64,000 nt of DNA, from contig NZ_CP061204.1 of NCBI RefSeq assembly GCF_014621775.1, positions 1,632,501-1,696,500 of the forward strand, read 5' to 3'. This document shows, piece after piece, positions 36,662 through 45,334 of this stretch. The DNA comes from Stenotrophomonas sp. 169. GTDB taxonomy: Bacteria > Pseudomonadota > Gammaproteobacteria > Xanthomonadales > Xanthomonadaceae. The first letter of the stretch is position 1; every line of letters begins with the position of its first letter. The notes under the pieces were generated by a model. The model did no database searches. It was not told where the DNA came from and saw only the letters and a list, made by a program, of their open reading frames with translations. A program made the translations under genes and the position numbers.

Positions 36662-36936
36662 GCAATGCGGAACGGGTCGAGCGTATTCGTGCGGCACTGC
36701 AGCAATCGCTGGCCCCTGTGCACCTCGATGTCGAGGATGACAGTCATCGCCATGCGGGCCATGCAGGGGCCCGTGACGGGCGCGGTCACTTCAATGTGCA
36801 AGTGGTCAGTACCGCCTTCGAAGGCATGGGCGCACTTGCGCGGCATCGGGCCGTGTACGCTGCCGTTGGCAGCATGATGGATACCGATATCCATGCGTTG
36901 TCGATCAACGCACAGACCCCGGCCGAGGCTGGCTGA
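36658..36936 (+). CDS. bolA: BolA family protein
   Basis: A 92-residue BolA protein, which partners monothiol glutaredoxins in iron-sulfur trafficking and, in E. coli, affects morphology genes. The conserved pieces are [31 protein letters not shown] (split at residues 7-37), [27 protein letters not shown] and [11 protein letters not shown]. The invariant C-terminal-half His (HALS) is present. GTG start, coupled to yciI. Confidence 0.95.
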   Translation: MSNAERVERIRAALQQSLAPVHLDVEDDSHRHAGHAGARDGRGHFNVQVVSTAFEGMGALARHRAVYAAVGSMMDTDIHALSINAQTPAEAG

Positions 36937-37039
36937 TCCCTGTCCGCTCTTGTCCCGTGGCGTCGTGGTGACGTCCCGCCAGGACAGCGGGCGGACGTCG
37001 AATGACAATCAGGACTAACGGAGTGTTTACATTGGACAT

Positions 37040-37053
37040 TGGAAACGCTTACA
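37040..37053. promoter_or_regulatory. LacI-type operator upstream of lacI
   Basis: TGGAAACGCTTACA is an imperfect palindrome around a central CG, the form recognised by LacI/GalR repressors. It sits 44 bp before the lacI start, next to TGTTTACATT (37024-37033), which could be a second half-site. Autoregulation, and control of the downstream receptor gene, is likely. Confidence 0.65.
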
Positions 37054-37096
37054 TTCCGCGCCAAGCCGAATGGCTCAAGTCGTGGAGGGCGACTTC

Positions 37097-38137
37097 GTGA
37101 ACAAGGCAGCGATCACCATCAAGGATGTCGCACGGGAAGCCAAGGTCTCAGTGGCCACGGTTTCGCGCGCGCTCAACGGACACGAAAATGTCGCCGAGCC
37201 GGTTCGCCAGCTGGTGCTGGAGGTGGCTGCGCGCCTGCGCTACACCCCGCATGCGGCGGCGCGCAGTCTCAGCAGCCGCCGCACCAATACGGTGGGCGTG
37301 GTGCTGCCTGATCTTTACGGCGAGTTCTTCTCCGAACTGATGCGTGGCATCGACCAGATCGCCCGTGTGCGCCGCCAGCATCTGCTGGTGTCCAGTTACC
37401 ACGGTGACCAGGAACAGCAGGGTGCGGCGCTGCGCGCGATGCGCGGCCGCGTGGATGGCCTGCTGGTGCTGTCGCCGTATGCCGAAAGCCCGGGTTTCCT
37501 GACCGACAACCTGCCGCAGTCGTTGCCCACCGTTCTGATCAACACCTATCTGCCCGACCAGGACCATCCTGTGTTGAGCATCGATGACCATGCCGGTGCG
37601 GTGGCGATGACCCGCCATCTGCTGGACGTCGGTCACCGACGCATTGCATTCATTTCAGGCCCGGACTCCAACTACGATGCGCGCGAACGCCTGCGAGGCT
37701 TCCGTGACGCGCTCACTGCCTTCGGCGCGCAGGCGCAGGGGATCGAGTTGCCCGGTGATTTCGACGAAGCTTCCGGCCATCGTGCCGGTCAGGAGTTGCT
37801 GGCAGCGGGGACGCTGCCCGACGCGGTGTTCGCAGCCAACGACATGATGGCGCTGGGGTGTCTGTATGCGTTCGCGCAGGCAGGACTGAAGGTGCCGGAC
37901 GATGTGGCGTTGGCCGGATTCGATGACATTCCGCTGGCCCGTTTCGTTCACCCGTCTTTGACGACGATGCAGGTGAGTATCGCCGAGCTTGGTGACATGG
38001 CGATGACGCGCCTGATGCAGTTGATGGATTCAAAAACCACGGAAGGAGCGGGCGACAAGCAGACGCTGGTGCCGCGACTGATCGTGCGTGATTCAAGTAA
38101 GTGCAAGCCCAGGAACGAGACGCCATCCGGCCGCTGA
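37097..38137 (+). CDS. LacI family transcriptional regulator of the carbohydrate locus
   Basis: A 346-residue LacI/GalR regulator. The helix-turn-helix is ITIKDVAREAKVSVATVSRAL (residues 6-26), followed by the hinge helix PHAAARSLSSRRT. The periplasmic-binding-protein-like effector domain has VGVVLPDLYGEFFSELMRG, HRRIAFISGPD and AANDMMALGCLYAFAQAG. The GTG at 37097 is preferred: GGAGGG lies 8 bases before it, and it leaves only five residues before the HTH. An ATG at 37070 lacks such a site. The gene is 74 bases upstream of the TonB receptor gene and probably co-transcribed. Matching operators are at 37040 and 41446. Confidence 0.93.
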   Translation: MNKAAITIKDVAREAKVSVATVSRALNGHENVAEPVRQLVLEVAARLRYTPHAAARSLSSRRTNTVGVVLPDLYGEFFSELMRGIDQIARVRRQHLLVSSYHGDQEQQGAALRAMRGRVDGLLVLSPYAESPGFLTDNLPQSLPTVLINTYLPDQDHPVLSIDDHAGAVAMTRHLLDVGHRRIAFISGPDSNYDARERLRGFRDALTAFGAQAQGIELPGDFDEASGHRAGQELLAAGTLPDAVFAANDMMALGCLYAFAQAGLKVPDDVALAGFDDIPLARFVHPSLTTMQVSIAELGDMAMTRLMQLMDSKTTEGAGDKQTLVPRLIVRDSSKCKPRNETPSGR

Positions 38138-38211
38138 AGCCGGAGGCATTACCTTTTTGTTTGACATGAAAGGGGCGGCCATGACGGTCGCCACCACCCC
38201 CGGAGATTTTC

Positions 38212-41200
38212 ATGATGCATCTCAATAACCATCGTCGGATGCCGGCTCGCCGCCTGCTGACCTGTGCCCTGGCCAGTTGCCTGGTGTTCGCCGCTGCCCC
38301 GGACGTGATGGCCCAGTCGGCCAACGCGAGCCTGCGTGGCCAGGTCGCTTCGGCCCAGGCCGGCAGCGAAGTGGTCGCCACCAACGTGGCCACCGGCACC
38401 GTGCGTCGCGGCACTGTCCGCGCCGACGGCAGCTACTCGCTGATGGGCTTGGACCCGGGCACCTATGACGTGGTGGCCAACGGCCAGACGCAGAAGGTCA
38501 CCGTGACCGTGGCCTCGACCGCGACGCTGAACTTCAGCGGCGCCCAGGCGACTGCGCCGGCCGATGGCAGTGCGACCAACCTCGATGCGATCACCGTCGT
38601 GGCACCGACCCTGTTGCAGGAAGTGCGCACCTCTGAAGTCGGCAAGACCGTCAGCCTGCAGCAGATCCAGACCACCCCGCAGGTGTCGCGCAACTTCCTG
38701 GAATTCGCCGACGCGGTTCCGGGCCTGATCTTCACCCGTGATGCGAAGGGCAACACCTCGCTGCGCGGCGGTGCCACCAACTCCGACGGCACCAACGTGT
38801 ACATCGACGGCGTGGGCCAGAAGAGCTACGTCAAGGGCGGCGGCGTGGCCGGCCAGTCTGGCAGCGCCGGCAACCCGTTCCCGCAGCTGGCGATCGGTGA
38901 ATACAAGGTCATCAGCGGCAACTACAAGGCTGAATACGGTCAGGTCTCCAGCGCGGCCGTGACCGCAGCGACCAAGTCCGGTACCAACGAGTTCAAGGGT
39001 GAAACCTTCTACCGTTACACCAACGAAGACATGCGCGCCAAGACCCCGGCCGAGCGTCAGCCGGGCCAGAGCAAGGAAGCGTCGGCCGAGAAGGAATACG
39101 GTTTTGCATTGGGTGGCCCGATCATCCAGGACAAGGCCCACTTCTTCGTGACCTATGAAGCCAAGCGCTTCGACCTGCCGGTCACCATCGCCCCGGAAGG
39201 TTCGGTCACCAACCGCGTCGGCCTGCTGCCGGCAGACGCCGCCGCCGGCCTCGGCCCGGCCAGCCAGCCGTTCCAGCAGGACCTGATCTTCGCCAAGATC
39301 GACTTCGAGCCGACCGACAACGATCGCATCGAACTGAGCTTCCAGGATCGCGACGAGACCCAGCAGCAGTTCAGTGGTCAGACCGCGCCGGAAGCCGGCC
39401 GTGAAGTGGTCAACACCGACCGTCGTTACGCGCTGCGCTGGAACCACAGCGGTGAGCGTTTCTACAACGAAATGATGCTCACCCACGAAGACTCGTTCAA
39501 CAATCCGACCCCGCTGACGCTGGCCAACGGCTTCACCTACACCGCACCGGACGGCACTGAAGACCGCACGCTCGTGAAGATCGGTGGCGCATCGGCGCTG
39601 GATTCGCAGGTGAAGGGCCAGAAGGGCTGGGCGATTGAAGACAACCTGACCCTGGATGGCATCACCTGGAATGGTGACCACACCATCAAGATGGGCGCCA
39701 AGTACAAGGAAATCGACCTGTACGCATCGGATGCGGCACAGATCAACCCGGCATTCACCTATACGCTGGGCGATCCGGACTTCCCGTCCGACATTCCGTA
39801 CAAGGCGCAATTCGTCAAGCCGGTGACCGGCGTGTCGGGCGTGTCCGGCGAAGTGCGTTCGAAGTCCAAGCAGATCGGCCTGTTCATCCAGGACGACTGG
39901 CAGGTCAACGACCACCTGCAGCTGAACCTCGGCCTGCGCTGGGACTACGAAAAGACCCCGGCCTACCTGGACTTCGTGACCCCGCAGGCAGTGGTCGACG
40001 CGATCTACTCGCAGGATCCGCGCGCTGCTGCTGGCCAGACCTACGCCGATTCGCTGGCGCTGGGTGGCCTGGACATCAGCCAGTACATCAGCACCGGCAA
40101 GAACCGCAAGGCGTTCAAGGATGCCTGGCAGCCGCGCATCGGCTTCTCGTATGACATCAACGCCGACGAGCAGCACGTGTTCCACGGCGGTGCCGGTCGT
40201 TCGTACGATCGCGACCTGTTCGACAACCTGCAGCTGGAAACCACCAAGCTGGCCCTGCCGCAGCCGACCATCTACTTCCGCAATCCGAACACCGGCACCT
40301 GCCTCAATGGCCAGGCCGCCTGCTATGACTGGAACCCGAACCTGCTCAACGGCATCGGCAACCTGCAGTCGCTGGTCGGTTCGACCAGCAATGCCGGCCT
40401 GGAAGTGGACCTGCTGAACAACAATCTGAAGGTGCCGTACTCCGATCAGTTCAGCTTCGGCATGAGCAACCAGGTCGGTGACTGGCTGACCGATGCGACC
40501 ATCTCCCGCACCCTGAGCTACGACGGCTTCGCCTTCACGCTGGGCAACCGTTACCCGACCGGTCAGTTCTTCGATGACCCGCGTCTGTGCGGTGGCTCCG
40601 ACCCGGGCTTGAGCCAGGCCTGGAGCTGCAACGTGCCGGGCTTCGGCAGCCTGATCATCGGCCAGCAGGGCATCAAGACCCGCGCGACCCAGCTGCTGCT
40701 GTCGGCGCAGAAGCCGTTCACCCAGGAAAGCGGCTGGGGCTCCTCGATCGCTTACACCTGGACCACCGCGCGCCACAACCGCGACATCAATGAGAAGTAC
40801 GCGTTCGACCGTGGCCTGATCGAGGACTACCCGACCATCCGCTCCAACGGCGCCCCGCGTCACCGCCTGGTGGTCACCGGTTCGTATGCCGGCTTCTGGG
40901 GCATCACCTTCGGCGGCAAGGTCACCCTGGCCACGCCGACCGCGGTGAACGATTGGTACCCGGTGACCCAGTCGACGGGCTTCGACCTGCCGACCCCGGG
41001 CGCCGCAGTGCCCAACGGCAACGGCAAGTTCCTGCTCGGTGGCAAGATCTTCGGCTACCGTTCGGTCGACCTGCAGGCGACGAAGACGTTCAAGATGGCG
41101 CACGAGACCGAGCTGTACGCTCGTATCGACATCATCAACGTGTTCAACTTCGACAACTTCTCGAACTACAACTACACCAAGACCAACGGCAAGTTGCTGG

Positions 41201-41274
41201 CCAGCTACAACGAGACCGGCGACATCGTCGGTACCCCGCGTCAGGTGAAGGCCGAAGTCGGCTTACGCTTCTGA
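38212..41274 (+). CDS. TonB-dependent receptor (Oar-like) of the carbohydrate locus
   Basis: A 1020-residue outer-membrane receptor. It has a signal peptide (1-35, ending VMAQ), an N-terminal carboxypeptidase-regulatory-like beta domain (ASLRGQVAS to NFSG, about 38-115), then TonB-box-like DAITVVA near 126. The plug (SRNFLEFADAVPGLIF, RGGATNSDGTNVYIDGVGQ) and a 22-strand barrel ending in EVGLRF (C-terminal Phe) follow. Oar-like receptors in xanthomonads take up oligosaccharides with a neighbouring LacI regulator and hydrolases. Length and composition match. CGGAG precedes the ATG. Confidence 0.92.
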   Translation: MMHLNNHRRMPARRLLTCALASCLVFAAAPDVMAQSANASLRGQVASAQAGSEVVATNVATGTVRRGTVRADGSYSLMGLDPGTYDVVANGQTQKVTVTVASTATLNFSGAQATAPADGSATNLDAITVVAPTLLQEVRTSEVGKTVSLQQIQTTPQVSRNFLEFADAVPGLIFTRDAKGNTSLRGGATNSDGTNVYIDGVGQKSYVKGGGVAGQSGSAGNPFPQLAIGEYKVISGNYKAEYGQVSSAAVTAATKSGTNEFKGETFYRYTNEDMRAKTPAERQPGQSKEASAEKEYGFALGGPIIQDKAHFFVTYEAKRFDLPVTIAPEGSVTNRVGLLPADAAAGLGPASQPFQQDLIFAKIDFEPTDNDRIELSFQDRDETQQQFSGQTAPEAGREVVNTDRRYALRWNHSGERFYNEMMLTHEDSFNNPTPLTLANGFTYTAPDGTEDRTLVKIGGASALDSQVKGQKGWAIEDNLTLDGITWNGDHTIKMGAKYKEIDLYASDAAQINPAFTYTLGDPDFPSDIPYKAQFVKPVTGVSGVSGEVRSKSKQIGLFIQDDWQVNDHLQLNLGLRWDYEKTPAYLDFVTPQAVVDAIYSQDPRAAAGQTYADSLALGGLDISQYISTGKNRKAFKDAWQPRIGFSYDINADEQHVFHGGAGRSYDRDLFDNLQLETTKLALPQPTIYFRNPNTGTCLNGQAACYDWNPNLLNGIGNLQSLVGSTSNAGLEVDLLNNNLKVPYSDQFSFGMSNQVGDWLTDATISRTLSYDGFAFTLGNRYPTGQFFDDPRLCGGSDPGLSQAWSCNVPGFGSLIIGQQGIKTRATQLLLSAQKPFTQESGWGSSIAYTWTTARHNRDINEKYAFDRGLIEDYPTIRSNGAPRHRLVVTGSYAGFWGITFGGKVTLATPTAVNDWYPVTQSTGFDLPTPGAAVPNGNGKFLLGGKIFGYRSVDLQATKTFKMAHETELYARIDIINVFNFDNFSNYNYTKTNGKLLASYNETGDIVGTPRQVKAEVGLRF

Positions 41275-41353
41275 TACAGGGGAGTTGAGAGGAACCGCGG
41301 TGCCGCCTTCGGGCGGTACCGTGGGCAGGCAATGGCGGATCTTCGGATCCGTC

Positions 41354-41399
41354 CATTGTCCAGCCCGCTGCCAGTGAGGGGGCAGCGGGCTGGGCAATG
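41354..41399 (+). other. Stem-loop after the TonB receptor gene
   Basis: CATTG-TCCAGCCCGCTGCC, loop AGTGAGGG, GGCAGCGGGCTGGG-CAATG forms a long stem but has no following U-run. An intrinsic terminator lies 15 bases further on. It may stabilise the receptor mRNA or be a repeat remnant. Confidence 0.55.
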
Positions 41400-41413
41400 A
41401 TCCATCGGTCCCG

Positions 41414-41434
41414 ACCACCGCAGGTGGTTTTTTT
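41414..41434 (+). terminator. Terminator of the lacI-receptor unit
   Basis: ACCACC, loop GCA, GGTGGT followed by T7 (41428-41434). It separates the receptor unit from the hydrolase-transporter operon. Confidence 0.7.
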
Positions 41435-41445
41435 CGGGGCAGATA

Positions 41446-41459
41446 TGTAAACGATTTCA
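41446..41459. promoter_or_regulatory. LacI-type operator upstream of the GH144 operon
   Basis: TGTAAACGATTTCA, an imperfect palindrome of the LacI/GalR type, lies 54 bp before the GH144 start at 41513 and just after the terminator. It resembles the operator at 37040 (TGGAAACGCTTACA read on the other strand as TGTAAGCGTTTCCA). Confidence 0.6.
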
Positions 41460-41512
41460 AGTCATGGGACGTTATGCTCTGTACTCTTGAACAGCAAAAA
41501 AGGAAGGGGCCG

Positions 41513-43117
41513 ATGCGGGTACGCCACGTGTTGACTGTCGCGTTGTTCGGCCTGGCCACCGTCGGCTGCAAGCCACAAGCGGCGCCGGAGCCGGTCAAGC
41601 CAGCCCCCCAGGTGATCCTGGTCGAGGCGGACCTGCCGCCGCGGCCGATGAAGCCGGAACTGCCGCCGCTGTTCGATGACATCGAGCGCCGCACGTTCCA
41701 GTTCTTCTGGGATACCACCAACGAGATCAACGGGCTCACCCCGGACCGCTATCCTTCGCGTCCGTTCGCCAGCATCGCCTCGGTCGGTTTCGCGCTGACG
41801 GCGTACCCGATCGGCATCGAAAATGGCTGGGTCAGCCGCAACCAGGCGGTCGAGCGCACGCTGACCACCCTGCGATTCCTGCGCGACGTGCCGATGGGCC
41901 CGCAGCGCACCGGCAAGGGCGGTTACAAGGGCTTCTATTACCACTTCCTGGACATGCAGCAGGGTCAGCGTTACGACAGCTGGGTCGAGCTGTCCTCGGT
42001 GGATACCGCGCTGCTGATGATGGGCGTGCTGTTCGCGCAGTCGTATTACGACGGTGGCGACAGCCGCGAGAAGGAAATCCGTGACATCGCCGACACCCTG
42101 TACAAGCGGGTGGACTGGCCGTGGCTGCAGGAACGCGCCCCGCTGATCTCGATGGGCTGGTTCCCGGAAAGCGGCACCATCGAACACGACTGGATGGGCT
42201 ACAACGAGGCGATGATCGTCTACATCCTGGCCTTGGGGTCGCCCACCCATCCGGTCAGCCCGGACGCGTGGACGGTGTGGACACGGACGTATGACAACGA
42301 CTGGGGCGTGTACCAGGGCCAGGAATACCTGTCCTTCGGCCCGCTGTTCGGTCATCAGTACAGCCACGTCTGGATCGACTTCCGTGATATCCAGGATGCG
42401 TACATGCGCGAGCGTGGCAGCACCTATTTCCTGAACAGCCGTTCGGCGGCGCTGGCACAGCGCGAGTACGCCATCAGCAACCCGATGAACTGGAAGGAAT
42501 ACGGCCAGAACGTGTGGGGCCTGACGGCCAGCGACGGGCCGCAGAACACCACGCAGGAGTATCGCGGCGAGCAGCGCCAGTTCCGCCATTACTCTTCGCG
42601 TGGCGCGGGCCTGCGCGAGAATTTCGACGACGGTACGATCGCGCCGACTGCGGCGATCTCGTCGATCGTGTTCGCCCCGGAAGAGGTGATCCCCGCCACC
42701 CAGGAAATGCACAAGCGCTTCGGTGACTACATCTATTCCAGCTACGGGTTCCTGGATTCGTTCAACCCCAGCTTCAACTACGACATCCCGATAAAGACCG
42801 GGCGGATGGTGCCTGATCGTGGTTGGGTGGCCAGTGATTACATCGGCATCGACCAGGGCCCGATCCTGACCATGATCGCCAACTACCGTAATGATTTCGT
42901 GTGGGAGGTGATGAAGAAGAACCCCCACATCCGCAAGGGGCTGGAGCGCGCTGGATTCAGCGGCGGCTGGCTGACCCCCGAAGGCGAGCAGCAACCGCTG
43001 CAGCTGGAGAAGGACGAACAGGCCGCCGGCGCACGCGCTGTTGGTATTGCAGAATCGCGCGCTGCCGCGGCACAGGAACAGAAGAATGCATCCCGCAACA
43101 ACAACCCCGGCAAGTAA
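41513..43117 (+). CDS. GH144/glycoamylase-family lipoprotein (putative endo-beta-1,2-glucanase)
   Basis: A 534-residue lipoprotein of the glycoamylase-like family (Pfam Glycoamylase; CAZy GH144). Its members are (alpha/alpha)6-barrel enzymes, and the characterised ones hydrolyse beta-1,2-glucan. Family features: RRTFQFFWDTT near residue 52, PSRPFASIASVGFALTAY, GGYKGFYYHFLD, SSVDTALLMMGVLFAQSYYD, FFPES/WFPESGTIEHDWMGYNEAMIVYILALGS, NPMNWKEYGQNVWGLTASDGP and GRMVPDRGWVASDYIGIDQGPILTMIANYR. The lipobox ATVGC gives Cys19. The ATG at 41513 has AGGAAGGGG 5 bases before it; an ATG at 41474 without such a site is less likely. It starts an operon of six genes behind a LacI-type operator. Substrate specificity is inferred. 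Confidence 0.85.
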   Translation: MRVRHVLTVALFGLATVGCKPQAAPEPVKPAPQVILVEADLPPRPMKPELPPLFDDIERRTFQFFWDTTNEINGLTPDRYPSRPFASIASVGFALTAYPIGIENGWVSRNQAVERTLTTLRFLRDVPMGPQRTGKGGYKGFYYHFLDMQQGQRYDSWVELSSVDTALLMMGVLFAQSYYDGGDSREKEIRDIADTLYKRVDWPWLQERAPLISMGWFPESGTIEHDWMGYNEAMIVYILALGSPTHPVSPDAWTVWTRTYDNDWGVYQGQEYLSFGPLFGHQYSHVWIDFRDIQDAYMRERGSTYFLNSRSAALAQREYAISNPMNWKEYGQNVWGLTASDGPQNTTQEYRGEQRQFRHYSSRGAGLRENFDDGTIAPTAAISSIVFAPEEVIPATQEMHKRFGDYIYSSYGFLDSFNPSFNYDIPIKTGRMVPDRGWVASDYIGIDQGPILTMIANYRNDFVWEVMKKNPHIRKGLERAGFSGGWLTPEGEQQPLQLEKDEQAAGARAVGIAESRAAAAQEQKNASRNNNPGK

Positions 43118-44456
43118 GCCAGTGGCCGCAGTGAAATCCGTCGCCCGGCGTTGGCGCCGTGCCGCCGTGCTGGTGGCCATGCTGGCGCTGGCCGGCTGCG
43201 GTCGGCAGGACGAGGGCACCACGGTGCGCTTCTGGGCAATGGGACGCGAAGCCGAAGTAGTGGCCGAGCTGATCCATGAGTTCGAAGCGGAAAACCCCGG
43301 TATCAAGGTGGATGTGCAGAACATCCCGTGGACGGCGGCGCATGAAAAGCTGCTGACCGCGTTCGCCGCCGATGGGCTGCCCGACGTCTGCCAGCTGGGA
43401 AACACCTGGATCCCCGAGTTCGCCGAACTCAATACGCTGGTGCCGCTGCAGCCCTACATCGACCGCTCCAGCGTGGTGAAGCCGGATGACTATTTCCCCG
43501 GCATCTGGGACACCAACGTCATCCACGACGAAGTGGTCGGCGTGCCGTGGTACGTGGACACGCGCCTGCTGTATTACCGCAAGGACCTGCTGGCCAAGGC
43601 CGGCCACGATGCGCCGCCGCGCACCTGGGCCGAGTTCGAGCAGCAGATGGCCGACATCAAGAAGATGCAGGGCGCGAACCGCTATGCGGTGCTGATGCCG
43701 ATCAACGAGTTCGAGCAGCAGCTGTCCTTCGCCCTGCAGCAGCCCGATCCGTTGCTGCGCGACGACGATACCCGTGGCAATTTCCGCAGCCCGGGCTTCC
43801 GTCGCACGCTGGGCTTCTACGCCAACATGTTCGAGAAGGGCTGGGCGCCGAAGATGTCCGAAACCCAGATCTCCAATGTCTGGGATGAGTTCTTCCGCGG
43901 CTTCAATGTGTTCTACATCTCTGGTCCCTGGAACATCCGTGAGTTCAAGAAGCTCGAACCCAAGGAGCTGGCGGGCCAGTGGGGCACGGCCGCGTTGCCG
44001 GGTCCGGATGGCCTGGGTGCTGGCATCGCCGGGGGCACCAGCCTGGTGATCTTCCGCAAGTCGCAGCAGAAGGAGGCGTCGTGGAAACTGATCGAGTTCC
44101 TGTCGCGTCCGGAGATCCAGGCCCGCTTCCATTCCATCATCGGTGACCTGCCGCCGCGTCGCAGCACCTGGGAAGCGCCCTCGCTGGCCAATGACCCGCT
44201 GGCGGCTGCGTTCCGTGACCAGCTCGAGCGCGTGAAGCCTACGCCGAAGGTGCTGGAGTGGGAGCGCATCGTGCAGGAAATGCGCATCGTGACCGAGAAG
44301 GTCGTCCGCGGTGGACAGGCGCAGGATGCGGCCGTGACCGAACTGGATGATCGCGTGGACAAGGTGTTGGCCAAGCGTCGCTGGATGCATGAGCAATCGT
44401 TGCAGGAGGCACCGCCGCAGGGCGATGCATCGGCGGTCGAAGGAGGCCTGCCATGA
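43086..44456 (+). CDS. ABC transporter sugar-binding lipoprotein (CUT1 type)
   Basis: A family-1 extracellular solute-binding protein of 456 residues. The lipobox LALAGC puts the lipid-modified Cys near residue 39; the fold (VRFWAMGREAEVVAELIHEFEAENPGIKV, PDVCQLGNTWIPEFAELNTL, GVPWYVDTRLLYYRKDLL) is typical of oligosaccharide-binding proteins. The ATG at 43086 has AGGAACAG upstream but overlaps the GH144 gene by 32 bases and gives an unusually long signal N-region. GTGs at 43122 and 43131 are alternatives. Its place between the hydrolase and two permeases indicates import of the hydrolase products. Confidence 0.9.
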   Translation: MHPATTTPASKPVAAVKSVARRWRRAAVLVAMLALAGCGRQDEGTTVRFWAMGREAEVVAELIHEFEAENPGIKVDVQNIPWTAAHEKLLTAFAADGLPDVCQLGNTWIPEFAELNTLVPLQPYIDRSSVVKPDDYFPGIWDTNVIHDEVVGVPWYVDTRLLYYRKDLLAKAGHDAPPRTWAEFEQQMADIKKMQGANRYAVLMPINEFEQQLSFALQQPDPLLRDDDTRGNFRSPGFRRTLGFYANMFEKGWAPKMSETQISNVWDEFFRGFNVFYISGPWNIREFKKLEPKELAGQWGTAALPGPDGLGAGIAGGTSLVIFRKSQQKEASWKLIEFLSRPEIQARFHSIIGDLPPRRSTWEAPSLANDPLAAAFRDQLERVKPTPKVLEWERIVQEMRIVTEKVVRGGQAQDAAVTELDDRVDKVLAKRRWMHEQSLQEAPPQGDASAVEGGLP

Positions 44457-45334
44457 ACCGTTCTTCCCTTGCCGGCTGGATCTTCGCCGCACCGGCGGTG
44501 ATCGTGCTGGGCGTGTTCTTCGGCCTGCCGGTGGCTTCGGCGCTGGCGCTGAGTGTCACCGATTTCGACCTGTATTCGCTGGCCGACAGCAGCAACCTGC
44601 GCTTTGTCGGGCTGGGCAACTACATCGACCTGCTGCAGACCCCGATGTTCTGGAAGTCGCTGTGGAATACCACCTACTTCGTGGTGATCGGCGTGCCGCT
44701 GTCCATCGCGGTGTCGCTGGGTGCGGCCATCCTGCTCAATGCACCGGCCGCCCGCTTCAAGGCGCTGTTCCGCACCGCGCTGTTCGCCCCGGTGGTGACC
44801 ACCCTGGTGGCGGTGGCGGTGATCTGGCGTTATCTGTTCCATACCAGCTACGGGCTGGTGAACTACGGCCTGGGCCACATCGGCATCAGCCCGATCGACT
44901 GGCTGGGTGACCCGAACTGGGCCATGCCGACCATCATGCTGTTCGCGGTGTGGAAGAACTTCGGCTACAACATGGTGATCTTCCTGGCCGGCCTGCAGGC
45001 GATCCCGCATGACCTGTACGAGGCAGCGCGCATCGATGGCGCATCGCGCTGGAAGCAGTTCCTGCACATCACCCTGCCGATGCTCGGCCCGGTGCTGCTG
45101 GTGGTGGGGGTGATCACGGTGTCCGGCTACTTCCAGCTGTTCGCCGAACCCTACGTCATGACCCGCGGCGACCCATTGCAGAGCACCGTCAGCGTGCTGT
45201 ACTTCATGTTTGAAGAAGGCTTCAAGTGGTGGAACCTCGGCCGCGCGTCGGCGGTAGCGTTCCTGTTGTTCCTGATCATCCTGGCGGTGACGTCGGTGAT
45301 GCTGCGCTTCGGGCGCAAAAGGCAGATGGTATGA
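44453..45334 (+). CDS. ABC sugar transporter permease (MalF/UgpA-like)
   Basis: A 293-residue inner-membrane permease with six hydrophobic helices. The cytoplasmic EAA loop that docks the ATPase reads EAARIDGASRWKQFLHITLPML (split; near residues 197-218). It pairs with the second permease. The four-base overlaps at both ends (ATGA) show tight translational coupling. No ATPase gene follows. Confidence 0.93.
   Translation: MNRSSLAGWIFAAPAVIVLGVFFGLPVASALALSVTDFDLYSLADSSNLRFVGLGNYIDLLQTPMFWKSLWNTTYFVVIGVPLSIAVSLGAAILLNAPAARFKALFRTALFAPVVTTLVAVAVIWRYLFHTSYGLVNYGLGHIGISPIDWLGDPNWAMPTIMLFAVWKNFGYNMVIFLAGLQAIPHDLYEAARIDGASRWKQFLHITLPMLGPVLLVVGVITVSGYFQLFAEPYVMTRGDPLQSTVSVLYFMFEEGFKWWNLGRASAVAFLLFLIILAVTSVMLRFGRKRQMV

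Noticed and set aside
35726..36697. Open frames on the - strand within the scpA-yciI gap
   Set aside because: They pass through the inverted-repeat element and antisense to yciI. Composition is Arg/Pro-rich shadow and no start signal is evident.
38149..41103. A 984-codon open frame on the - strand opposite the TonB receptor gene
   Set aside because: Antisense shadow of the receptor gene, without recognisable protein features.
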